From: CALKWS01 sp051020515
GTDB taxonomy: Bacteria > Actinomycetota > Actinomycetes > Actinomycetales > Beutenbergiaceae
Assembly: GCF_051020515.1 (NCBI RefSeq)
Contig: NZ_CP194857.1
Span: forward strand, 2,170,001 to 2,234,000
Length of the DNA: 64,000 nt
Direction of reading: 5' to 3'
In this document: positions 43,424 to 52,000 of the stretch, in pieces
Layout: every line of letters begins with the position of its first letter
Position numbering within the stretch: the stretch's first letter is position 1
The notes under the pieces: generated by a model
Seen by the model: the letters and a program-made list of their open reading frames with translations, nothing else
What the model was told of the DNA's origin: nothing
Databases searched by the model: none
Position numbers and translations under genes: made by a program

Positions 43424-44382
43424 TGGCTGCTTTAGGTGAGTTGTCGAAATTGCGGTCAAAGGCGGGGCGGCCTACGCGCTCTCCGTCGGAACGTAATGAC
43501 GGTAAGGCGGCGGTGTTCTTCCTGGGGCCGTGGTTCGTGGGCCTGGCGTTGATTGTGGCGGGGCCGTTGGTGGCGTCGTTGTATCTGTCGTTCACCGATT
43601 ACGACTTGTTGTCCGATCCGAATGTGATCGGGCTGGACAACTACGTGCGGATGTTCAACGATCCGCGGCTGATCCAGGCGTTGTTCGTGACGTTCTCGTA
43701 TGTTTTCATCTCGGTGCCGTTGCAGTTGGGTGCGGCACTTGGGTTGGCGTTGATCCTGGACAAGGGGTTGCGCGGGCTGTCGTTGTACCGGTCGGTGTAC
43801 TACCTGCCCTCGCTGCTGGGGTCCTCGGTGGCGATCGCGATCTTGTGGCGCCAGATCTTCGGTACCAACGGGTTGGTGAACCAGGTGCTGGAGTGGTTCA
43901 ACGGTGTGCAGCCGTTGATCCAGATCGGTACCCAGGGGTGGGTGTCTCACCCGGACTACGCGTTGGGCACGTTGATGATCTTGAACGTGTGGACGTTCGG
44001 GTCCCCGATGATCATCTTCCTGGCCGGGCTGCGGCAGATCCCGGAGATGTACTACGAGGCGGCCAGCATCGACGGGGCGAGCAAGATCCGCCAGTTCCGC
44101 TCGATCACGATCCCGATGCTGACCCCGATCATCTTCTTCAACCTGGTGCTGCAGGTGATCAACGCCTTCCAGACCTTCACCCAGGCCTACATCGTCTCCA
44201 ACGGCACCGGTGGCCCGGTGGACTCCACGTTGTTCTACACCCTGTACCTGTACCAGCAGGGCTTTGCGAACTTGAACATGGGTTATGCCAGCGCGATGGC
44301 GTGGTTGCTGTTGATCATCGTCGCGGCGATGACGGCGATCAACTTCTTCGCCTCGAAGTATTGGGTTTTCTACAATGACTGA
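43423..44382 (+). CDS. ABC sugar transporter permease, MalF/UgpA type
   Basis: 319 residues, six helices. The EAA loop is YYEAASIDGASKIRQFRSITIPML. FLGPWFVGLALIVAGPLVASLYLSF and SVYYLPSLLGSSVAIAILW are typical. Codons end in G unusually often (TTG, GTG, GCG) compared with the C-ending neighbours. The next permease overlaps it by eight bases. The ATPase is not encoded here; a shared MsiK-like ATPase elsewhere is likely. Confidence 0.9.
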   Translation: MAALGELSKLRSKAGRPTRSPSERNDGKAAVFFLGPWFVGLALIVAGPLVASLYLSFTDYDLLSDPNVIGLDNYVRMFNDPRLIQALFVTFSYVFISVPLQLGAALGLALILDKGLRGLSLYRSVYYLPSLLGSSVAIAILWRQIFGTNGLVNQVLEWFNGVQPLIQIGTQGWVSHPDYALGTLMILNVWTFGSPMIIFLAGLRQIPEMYYEAASIDGASKIRQFRSITIPMLTPIIFFNLVLQVINAFQTFTQAYIVSNGTGGPVDSTLFYTLYLYQQGFANLNMGYASAMAWLLLIIVAAMTAINFFASKYWVFYND

Positions 44383-45310
44383 CTCCACCACCCGCCAGCC
44401 CGGCGCCGGCGCCGCACAGGCCGTGATCGGTCCCGCCGAGCCCACCGAGCGGCCGAAGTCGAACGTGCGCAGGATCCCCCCGGCGGTGCGGGTCCGCAAG
44501 GTCGGCAAGCACCTGCTGCTCATCGCCTTCGGGGCGTTGATGATCTACCCGCTGTTGTGGATGATCTCCTCCTCCTTCAAGCCCGATGCGTTGATCTTCC
44601 GCGAGCCGGGCCTGATCCCGGGGGAGTTCACCACCGACAACTACGTCCACGGGTGGAACGCGCTGTTGCACCCCTTCTCCCACTATCTGCTCAACTCCAC
44701 CATCGTGGTGGCCGGGGCGGTGCTGGGGAACCTGGCCTCCTGCGCGCTGGCCGCCTACGCCTTCGCCAGGTTGAACTTCAAATTCCGCGGCCTGTGGTTC
44801 GCGATCATGCTGATGTCGATCATGCTGCCGATCCACGTCATCATCGTGCCCCAGTACGTGTTGTTCTCCGAGCTGGGCTGGATCAACACCTTCCTGCCCC
44901 TGATCGTGCCCAAACTCCTGGCCACCGACGCCTTCTTCGTCTTCCTCATGGTCCAGTTCTTCCGCGGCATCCCCAAGGAACTCGACGAAGCCGCCCGTAT
45001 CGACGGCGCCGGACACCCCCGCATCTTCTTCCAGATCATGCTGCCGCTATCCACCCCGGCGCTGGCGACCACCGCGATCTTCACCTTCATCTGGACGTGG
45101 AACGACTTCTTCTCCCAGTTGATCTTCCTGACCAGCCCGGACCGCTACACGGTGCCCATCGCCCTGCGGACCTTCCTGGACTCCACCGGACAATCCTCAT
45201 GGGGTGCGATGTTCGCGATGTCCATCGTCTCCCTCATCCCCCTCTTCATCGTCTTCCTCCTGGGCCAGCGATATCTCGTCCGAGGCATCGCCACCACCGG
45301 AATCAAATAG
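44375..45310 (+). CDS. ABC sugar transporter permease, MalG/UgpE type
   Basis: 311 residues with six helices after a polar 40-residue N-terminus. LLIAFGALMIYPLLWMISSSFK starts the core and the EAA loop is DEAARIDGAGHPRIFFQIMLP. WTWNDFFSQLIFL and the GQRYLVRGIATTGIK end are typical of the family. Pairs with the upstream permease. Confidence 0.9.
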   Translation: MTDSTTRQPGAGAAQAVIGPAEPTERPKSNVRRIPPAVRVRKVGKHLLLIAFGALMIYPLLWMISSSFKPDALIFREPGLIPGEFTTDNYVHGWNALLHPFSHYLLNSTIVVAGAVLGNLASCALAAYAFARLNFKFRGLWFAIMLMSIMLPIHVIIVPQYVLFSELGWINTFLPLIVPKLLATDAFFVFLMVQFFRGIPKELDEAARIDGAGHPRIFFQIMLPLSTPALATTAIFTFIWTWNDFFSQLIFLTSPDRYTVPIALRTFLDSTGQSSWGAMFAMSIVSLIPLFIVFLLGQRYLVRGIATTGIK

Positions 45311-45559
45311 GAAGCACACCGAATGAGTCACGAACCCGACAAAACGAAAGCGAACTCGATGCAGAGACAACATTCGCGCTGACGGGAAGAAAGTCAGAAA
45401 TAACGCACCGCACACACCGATTCAAGATATTTCACGAATACCCCGAGTGCGCAGTCATGCCCCGACGGGTAACCGTGCACTAACCGAGACCGGCGGAACG
45501 GCGTCACCGCCTCATGACCATGACGCACAACGAAGTGAAAAGTCCCAGGAGGAAGAACA
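45311..45559. other. Intergenic region of lower GC before the binding-protein gene
   Basis: Noticeably richer in A than its surroundings. A 19-codon frame at 45323-45382 (MSHEPDKTK...) has AGGAAG upstream but nothing else in its favour. No operator matching AAGCGTTTACGCA is present, so the binding protein may have its own promoter here. Confidence 0.35.
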
Positions 45560-46924
45560 ATGAAGAGGACACGAATGGCGCAACCGCGCCTTCTCAAGGT
45601 CGCCGCACTCGCGGCCGCCGGGGCATTAGTGCTCAGCGCCTGCGGACAGGCTGACAACCTGGACGATGACGAGCCGGCCGCCGATGGCGAGCCGGTCGAG
45701 GAAGTCGACGAGGCCGATGGCGAGGGCGACGCCGAGGAGGTCACCATCAGGTTCTCCTGGTGGGGCTCCGACACCCGGCACCAGATGAACCAGGACCTCA
45801 TCGACGCCTTCCAGGAGGAGTACCCCCACATCCAGGTCCAGCCGGACTACACCGACTGGGGCGGGTACTGGGACAAACTCGCCACCCAGACCGCCGGCGG
45901 TGACACCCCGGACGTGCTCATGCAGGAAGAGCGCTACCTGCGCGAATATGCCTCGCGCGGGGTGCTGGCTGACCTGAACGAGTTCGACATCGACACCTCC
46001 CAGATCGAGGACTCCCTGGTGGGCTCGGGAGAGTTCGACGGCGGCCTCTGGGGTATCGGCACCGGCGTGAACGTACGCGCGATGATCGTGGACCCGGAGG
46101 TGTTCGAAGAGGCCGGAGTGGACTTCCCCGACGACACCACCTGGACGTGGGAGGACTACGCAGAGATCACCGAGCAGATCTCGGCCAACACTGACGCCGG
46201 CACGTTCGGCACCCAGGAGTATGGCTTCATTGAGCCCGACCTGGCCATCTGGCTGCGCCAGCACGGACAGAACCTGTGGAACGAGGACGGCGAGATCGGC
46301 TTCGACGCCGAGTTGATGGCCGAACGCTGGCAGATGTCGCTGGACCTGATCGAGTCCGGCGCCGCCCCCTCGGCCAGCGAGTCGCTCGAACTCTCCGCCG
46401 GCGGCCCGGAGCAGTCCCTAGTGGCCACCAACAACGGTGCGATCTCGATGTTCTGGACCAACCAACTCGGAACCCTGGCCGGAGCGTCCGGGCGGGACCT
46501 GCAGTTGCTGCGCTACCCGGGTGAGTCTCAGTTCGAGCGGACCGGCCTGTTCCTGAAGCCAGCCATGGCCCTGTCCATGTCCGCCACCTCGGAGCACCCC
46601 GAGGAAGCGGCACTGTTCCTGGACTGGATGCTCAACAGCGAGGTGGCCGGTGAGATCCTGCTCACCGACCGTGGGCTGCCGGCGAACATGCAGGTTCGCG
46701 AGGCGATCCTGGAGGAACTGCCCGAGTCCGAGCAGCAGGCCGCGGACTGGATCGCCGAGATCTCCCCGGACATCGTGGACGCCACCCCGTCCCCGCCGAC
46801 CGGTGCCGGTGAAGTTGCCAGCCTGCTCGAGCGGCTGAACGAGCAGGTGCTCTTCGGACAAATCAGCCCGGAGGAAGCGGCCGAGGAGTTCATCGCCGAG
46901 GCCAGCGAGATCACCGGCGACTGA
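45560..46924 (+). CDS. ABC sugar-binding lipoprotein
   Basis: 454 residues. Lipoprotein signal ends at LVLSAC (Cys27), followed by an acidic linker EPAADGEPVEEVDEADGEGDAEE. The body is a family 1 extracellular solute-binding protein: VTIRFSWWGSDTRHQMNQDLIDAFQEEYPHIQV, TPDVLMQEERYLREYASRGVL and WTWEDYAEI. ATG 45560 has AGGAGGAAG. Delivers the sugar to the two permeases; it is unusual that it follows rather than precedes them. Confidence 0.88.
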   Translation: MKRTRMAQPRLLKVAALAAAGALVLSACGQADNLDDDEPAADGEPVEEVDEADGEGDAEEVTIRFSWWGSDTRHQMNQDLIDAFQEEYPHIQVQPDYTDWGGYWDKLATQTAGGDTPDVLMQEERYLREYASRGVLADLNEFDIDTSQIEDSLVGSGEFDGGLWGIGTGVNVRAMIVDPEVFEEAGVDFPDDTTWTWEDYAEITEQISANTDAGTFGTQEYGFIEPDLAIWLRQHGQNLWNEDGEIGFDAELMAERWQMSLDLIESGAAPSASESLELSAGGPEQSLVATNNGAISMFWTNQLGTLAGASGRDLQLLRYPGESQFERTGLFLKPAMALSMSATSEHPEEAALFLDWMLNSEVAGEILLTDRGLPANMQVREAILEELPESEQQAADWIAEISPDIVDATPSPPTGAGEVASLLERLNEQVLFGQISPEEAAEEFIAEASEITGD

Positions 46925-46933
46925 TCCGCCCGG

Positions 46934-46972
46934 CCCACCGCCGCAGGCACAGTACTCTCCTGCGGCGGTGGG
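46934..46972 (+). terminator. Strong hairpin after the binding-protein gene
   Basis: CCCACCGCCGCAGG pairs perfectly with CCTGCGGCGGTGGG (14 base pairs, 11-base loop), ten bases after the stop. Separates the transporter unit from lacI. Confidence 0.8.
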
Positions 46973-47094
46973 GTTCCGTGCCGCCACCCGCACCAAGCGG
47001 GAGGCGACCGACGACCACGCGCTGCCGCGGCCGGTCCATCCGGCCGCGGCAGCGCAACTACAGGTGCCCTGGCGCACCCGAGCAGAGAGGCGCG

Positions 47095-48072
47095 ATGGCC
47101 ACCATCCACGACGTCGCGAAGCGCGCTGGTGTCTCCATCGCGACCGTCTCCCGGTCCCTGAACGGGCACGGCCGGGTTTCCAGCGAGACCCGGGAGCGCG
47201 TCCTGGCGATCGCCGCGTCCCTGGACTTCCGGCCCAACCGCACCGCCCGTGGACTGGTGACAGGACGATTGGGCAACATCGGGGTGCTGCTGCCCGATGT
47301 GGCCAACCCCTTCTACGGCCCCATCCTGGTCGCGATCGCCGACATCGCCCAGGACCGGGACCTGGGCGTCTTCCTCGCCGACTCCCGCGAGGACCCGCGC
47401 GCCGAGGAACGCCTGTGCCGGCGGCTGGTGGAGCAGGTCGACGGGCTGGTGCTGGTGTCCACGCGGATGCCCTCGGCGAAGATCGCGGCGGTGGCGGCGC
47501 AGCGCGACACCGTGCTGGTGAATCGCCTGGTGGACGGGGTGGACGCCGTCGTCGTCGATGCCGCCGAGGGGATGCGCGCGGCGGTTGAGCACCTGGCCGG
47601 GCTGGGCCACCGCAGGGTGTTGTACCTGGACGGCCCGGCCGCGTCCTGGTCCGGTGCGGCCAAACTCGCCGGTGTTCGTGAGGGCGCGCAGGCCAGCGGT
47701 GTGGAACTGATCCTCGACGGGCCGCACCCACCCAGTTACCTGGGCGGGCGGGAAGCAGCCGACGTGGTCCGCGATGCCGACGTCAGCGCGGTGCTGGCCT
47801 ATGACGACCTGATCGCCTGGGGCGTGATCACGCGGCTGCAGCAACTCGGCGTGGACGTGCCCGGAGACGTCTCCGTGGTGGGTTTCGACGACGCGATCGC
47901 CGAGGGGATGCTCGATCCGGAACTGACCACGGTGCGCTCCGGCGGGGCCTCGATGGGCGCTACCGCCACCGAGATGCTGCTGCGACGCATGGCGGAACCG
48001 GACTACCCTGTGGAACATCAACGACTCTCATGCGAACTGGTGGTGGTGCGTCACTCCACGGCACCGCGGTGA
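47095..48072 (+). CDS. LacI-family transcriptional regulator
   Basis: 325 residues. Helix-turn-helix IHDVAKRAGVSIATVSRSLN at residues 4-23, hinge region RPNRTARGLVTG, then the periplasmic-binding-like effector domain with IGVLLPDVANPFYGPI and VVGFDDAIAEGMLDPELTTVR. ATG 47095 has GAGAGG. Likely represses the operators at 41772 and 43266; no copy of that sequence is seen before its own gene. Confidence 0.9.
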   Translation: MATIHDVAKRAGVSIATVSRSLNGHGRVSSETRERVLAIAASLDFRPNRTARGLVTGRLGNIGVLLPDVANPFYGPILVAIADIAQDRDLGVFLADSREDPRAEERLCRRLVEQVDGLVLVSTRMPSAKIAAVAAQRDTVLVNRLVDGVDAVVVDAAEGMRAAVEHLAGLGHRRVLYLDGPAASWSGAAKLAGVREGAQASGVELILDGPHPPSYLGGREAADVVRDADVSAVLAYDDLIAWGVITRLQQLGVDVPGDVSVVGFDDAIAEGMLDPELTTVRSGGASMGATATEMLLRRMAEPDYPVEHQRLSCELVVVRHSTAPR

Positions 48073-48078
48073 GGTGCC

Positions 48079-48999
48079 ATGACCGCCGTCCTGCAGGGCT
48101 TCGCCGTCCTGGGCGCCATCATCGCCCTGGGTGCACTGCTGGCCCACGTACGGCTGCTGGGCGAGGAGAGCCAGCAGATGCTGGCCAAACTCGCGTTCTT
48201 CGTGGCCAGCCCGGCGCTGATGATCACGGTGATGGCCGACGCCGACGTCGCCACCCTGTTCTCCCTCAACCTCGCCGTCACCTCCGCGGCGGTGGTGGTC
48301 TCCGGTAGCGCCTTCCTGCTCATCTCCCGGTTGTGGTTCAAACGAGCCGTGCCGGAGACCGTGATCGGGACGCTGAGTTCGATGTACGTCAATGCCGGGA
48401 ACCTGGGCCTGCCGATTGCGGCCTACGTGCTGGGCGATGCCTCTCTGGTGGCCCCGGTGCTGCTGCTGCAACTGATCGTGCTGCAACCGCTGGCCCTGGC
48501 GGTGCTGGACCGTTCCACCGCAGCCGCCGGCACCTCCCCCCGCGCGCTGACCGTGCGCACCGTGACCAATCCGTTGCTGTTGGGCGCCCTGGTGGGGCTG
48601 GCCCTGGCCCTGACCGGCTGGGAGATGCCGATGGTGGTGGCCGAGCCGGTGAACCTGATCGCCGGGATGGCGGTGCCCTCGATGCTGCTGGCCTACGGGG
48701 TCTCCCTGCGGGTCGGCCCGCGGGCCGGACGCGGGGTGGGGATGATCGAAGTGGGCGTCACGGTGATCCTCAAGCTGATCGTGCAACCGGTCAGTGCCTT
48801 CCTGATCGGGTGGGCGGTGGGCCTGGACGAGGCCTCCCTGTTCGCGGTGGTGGTGCTGGCCGCGCTACCGGCGGCCCAGAACGTGTTCGTGCACGCCGTG
48901 CGCTACAACCGCGGGGTGGTGCTGGCCCGGGACTCGATCTTCCTGTCCACGGTGCTGTGCCCGGTAGCCCTGCTGGTCATCGCGGGCCTGCTCACCTGA
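48079..48999 (+). CDS. AEC-family transporter (auxin efflux carrier type)
   Basis: 306 residues with about ten helices. LLGEESQQMLAKLAFFVASPALM is the AEC N-terminal helix pair, LSSMYVNAGNLGLPIAAYVLG holds the family NxGxxGxP motif and LAALPAAQNVFVHAVRYNRG ends it. Family members export or import small organic acids. Six bases after the lacI stop, so co-transcribed with it. Confidence 0.85.
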   Translation: MTAVLQGFAVLGAIIALGALLAHVRLLGEESQQMLAKLAFFVASPALMITVMADADVATLFSLNLAVTSAAVVVSGSAFLLISRLWFKRAVPETVIGTLSSMYVNAGNLGLPIAAYVLGDASLVAPVLLLQLIVLQPLALAVLDRSTAAAGTSPRALTVRTVTNPLLLGALVGLALALTGWEMPMVVAEPVNLIAGMAVPSMLLAYGVSLRVGPRAGRGVGMIEVGVTVILKLIVQPVSAFLIGWAVGLDEASLFAVVVLAALPAAQNVFVHAVRYNRGVVLARDSIFLSTVLCPVALLVIAGLLT

Positions 49000-49099
49000 T
49001 CGCCCGAATATGCCCCTTGCGCCCCATCGGCAGTGATCTTCGGCGCAAATACCCGACATCCGGCGGGTTAGCCCCGACTTACCGCTCACAGCGTCTAGC

Positions 49100-52000
49100 G
49101 TGGAAAACGTGATCCCCGTACGTCGTTCCCGAATCGCCGGTGGGCGCTCGCGCTCGCGCGGCGAGCCGGAGGCGCCGCCGCGCGCCGAGCCGATCACGCC
49201 GCGGGAGCGGATCGTGGCTGAGGCGGTGGAGCGCTGGCACACCGGCCTGTCCGAACTCAGCGGTGGCAGCGGGCTGTGGGATGTGCGCTCCCTCGGTGAT
49301 GCGCTGGTGGATCTGAGTTCGGCCCACCCCTCCGGGATCGCCCAGTTGTTCGCCGGGCGTCCCACCCGGTTGAGCAACCTGATCCGGGAGGGCTCGGCGC
49401 TGGCGCAGGCCCGCCGCCGGATCCGGGTGGTGTCGGCGCGTACCGACGAACTTGCGCAGCGTTACGGCGTGGCCCCCACCTACGTCGCGGTGGGCGTGGC
49501 CACCTGGCGCACCAGGATGGGCACCGCGGCCGACACCGCCGTGGCGCCGTCGGCGCCCTCCCCGGCCTCAGGGAGCGCGACGGCAGGTGCTGGCGCCGCT
49601 ACGGCGGGTGCGTCGTCGTCCGCGCCGGCCCAGGAGGCGGACCCGAACGCGCCGATGCAGCGCTCCGGCCCCCAGGACGTGACCCGTGCCTTCCCCACCG
49701 AGAAGGTCGCGACCCGGGTGGTGCGCGCCCCGGTGCTGCTGCGCCCGGTGCGCCTGGATGTGCACGGCAGCGAGTCCGAGATCGACCTGGAACTCGACCC
49801 GGCGGTGGAACTGAACCCGGTGCTCGTGCGGGACCTGCAGGAGCACGGGGTGGCGCTGGATCCGGGCGCGATCGCCGCCGCCACCATGACCCCGCACGGG
49901 TTCAGCCCGCAGAGTGCATTGGATGAGGTAGCGGCGCTGGGCGGGGAGCTGGAGGAGTTCCAGTTGGAGCGACGGATCGTGCTGGGTGCGTTCGTGCACC
50001 CCGGCCAGTCGCTCGCGGAGGACCTCGAGGCCCTGCAGGACCGGGTGCCCCGGCACGACCTGATCGCGGCCCTGGCCGGTGAGCCGGGGGCTCGGGAGAA
50101 GCTGGCCTCCCAGTCGCTGCCCGAGCCGGTGGGCCCGGACCGCCCGCCCGCGCAGGAACCGGGCGTGGGGGATCTGGACCGCAGCCAGCACCACGTGCTC
50201 GACGCAGTCGCCAGCGGCGGGCACCTGCTGATCGATGCCCCGCCGGGAGTGGACGTGCCCGGCACGGTCGCCGCGGTGCTCGCCCAGGCCGTGACCGCCG
50301 GGCAGAAGGTCGCCTACGTGCCCGGGTCCCGCCGCGCCGCGCACGGGCTGATGGACCGGCTGCGCAGCCTCGGACTGGCGGACCTGACCCTGGACCTGTG
50401 CGGGGACCCCACCTGGCGGCGCAGTTCGGTGCTGCGGGTGGTCGACGGGCTCAACCCGGCCGAACCCGAGGTCGACGCGGAGCAACTCGCCACAGACCGT
50501 GCCGAACTGGTGCGGGTGCGCCGCACGCTCGAGGGGTTCGTCGAGGCCCTGCACCAGCGTCGGGAGCCGTGGAAGGCCTCGGTGCACGAGGCGTTGCAGT
50601 CCCTGGCGGCGCTGACCTCCCAGCGCCCGGGTCCGCGTACCCAGGTGCGCCTGGACGGACCGGTGGTGACGCTCGATGAGGACGGGCGGGTACGGGCCCG
50701 TGAGGCGCTGGCCCGTGCCGCGGCCCTGGGTGCCTTCCGGCTCCGGGCCGCCGACACTCCCTGGTTCGGTGCCGAGCTCACCAGCGCCGAACACGCCCTG
50801 TCCACGCTGGAGCAGGTGCGCTCGCTCTCGGAACTGATGCCCACCCTGCTGGAGCAGGTCGAGGCCACCTCGGCACAGACCGGCCTGGACCAGGCCACCA
50901 CGTTCACCCAGTGGGGTGACCAGTTGCGCCTCCTGGAGGGCATCCGGGCCTCCCTGGACATCTTCAACTCCCACGTGTTCGAACGCTCCGCCAAGGACAT
51001 GGCCGCCGCCACCGCCACCCGGGCATGGCGCGTCGAGCGGGACGTGGACCTGGGCTGGGCGGAGCGGCGCCGGCTGCGCCGCCAGGCCAAGGACCTGGTT
51101 CGACCCGGGGTGTCCGTGCCGAACCTGCACGAGGAGCTGGTGCAGGTGGAGCGCCGCCGGGATCAGTGGCGCAAGCACTGTTCCGGGGGTTCCTGGCCGC
51201 ACCTGCCCCAGGGGCTGCGGGAGATCACCGAGACCCACCGCCGGGTCCAGGGCCTGCTGGAGGACCTCGGCGGCGTACTCGCCCCCACCGTGGGTGGGCA
51301 GGACCTGTCCGAGATCCCGCTGACCGACCTTGCCACGCGGATGGAGCGCCTGGGCGCCGACGATGACTCGGTGCGCCAGATGCCCGAACGGGCCGCGGCG
51401 CTGTCGGTGCTGAACTCGATGGGCCTGGCTCCGCTGGTGCAGGATCTGACGACCCGGCGCATCCCGACCGCGATGGTGGGTGCCGAGTTCGAACTGGCCT
51501 GGTGGTCCAGCGTGCTGGAGGAAATGCTGGCCGCTGACCCGGCGTTGTCGGACATGGACGCCGACACCCTCGCGCAGATGACCGAGGAGCTGCGCCGGCT
51601 GGACTCCGCGCACATCGACTCCCTGACCGCCCCGGTGCTCTCCGCACTGCGCCGGCGGGTGCGGGCCGCGATCGAGGCCGACCGACCCCGGGCCCAGGAG
51701 TTCTACCGGGCCGCGCACGGGGGTCTGGCCGACCTGAAGGAAATGCTGGCCCGGTTCGGGGAGGTGGCCTGGGAGCCGCGCCCGGTATGGCTGGTCCCGC
51801 CGATGGTGGTACCCACGGTGCTGGGCCCGGCCGACCAGGTGGACCTGTTGGTGCTCGACGCCGTGCAGCACCTGCCCGCCGAGCACGCCATCCCCGCGAT
51901 CGCCCGGGCCAAACAGGTGGTGGTGGTCGGGGACACCAGGCGCGCCGGCACCGGGCTGGTGCAGCAGGTCTCCTGGCTGCCCAGGCTCACCCTGTCCGGT

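Noticed and set aside
45323..45382. Second 19-codon small gene before the sugar-binding protein
   Set aside because: It has a weak AGGAAG but no overlap or other support; the shared length with the first small ORF is probably chance.
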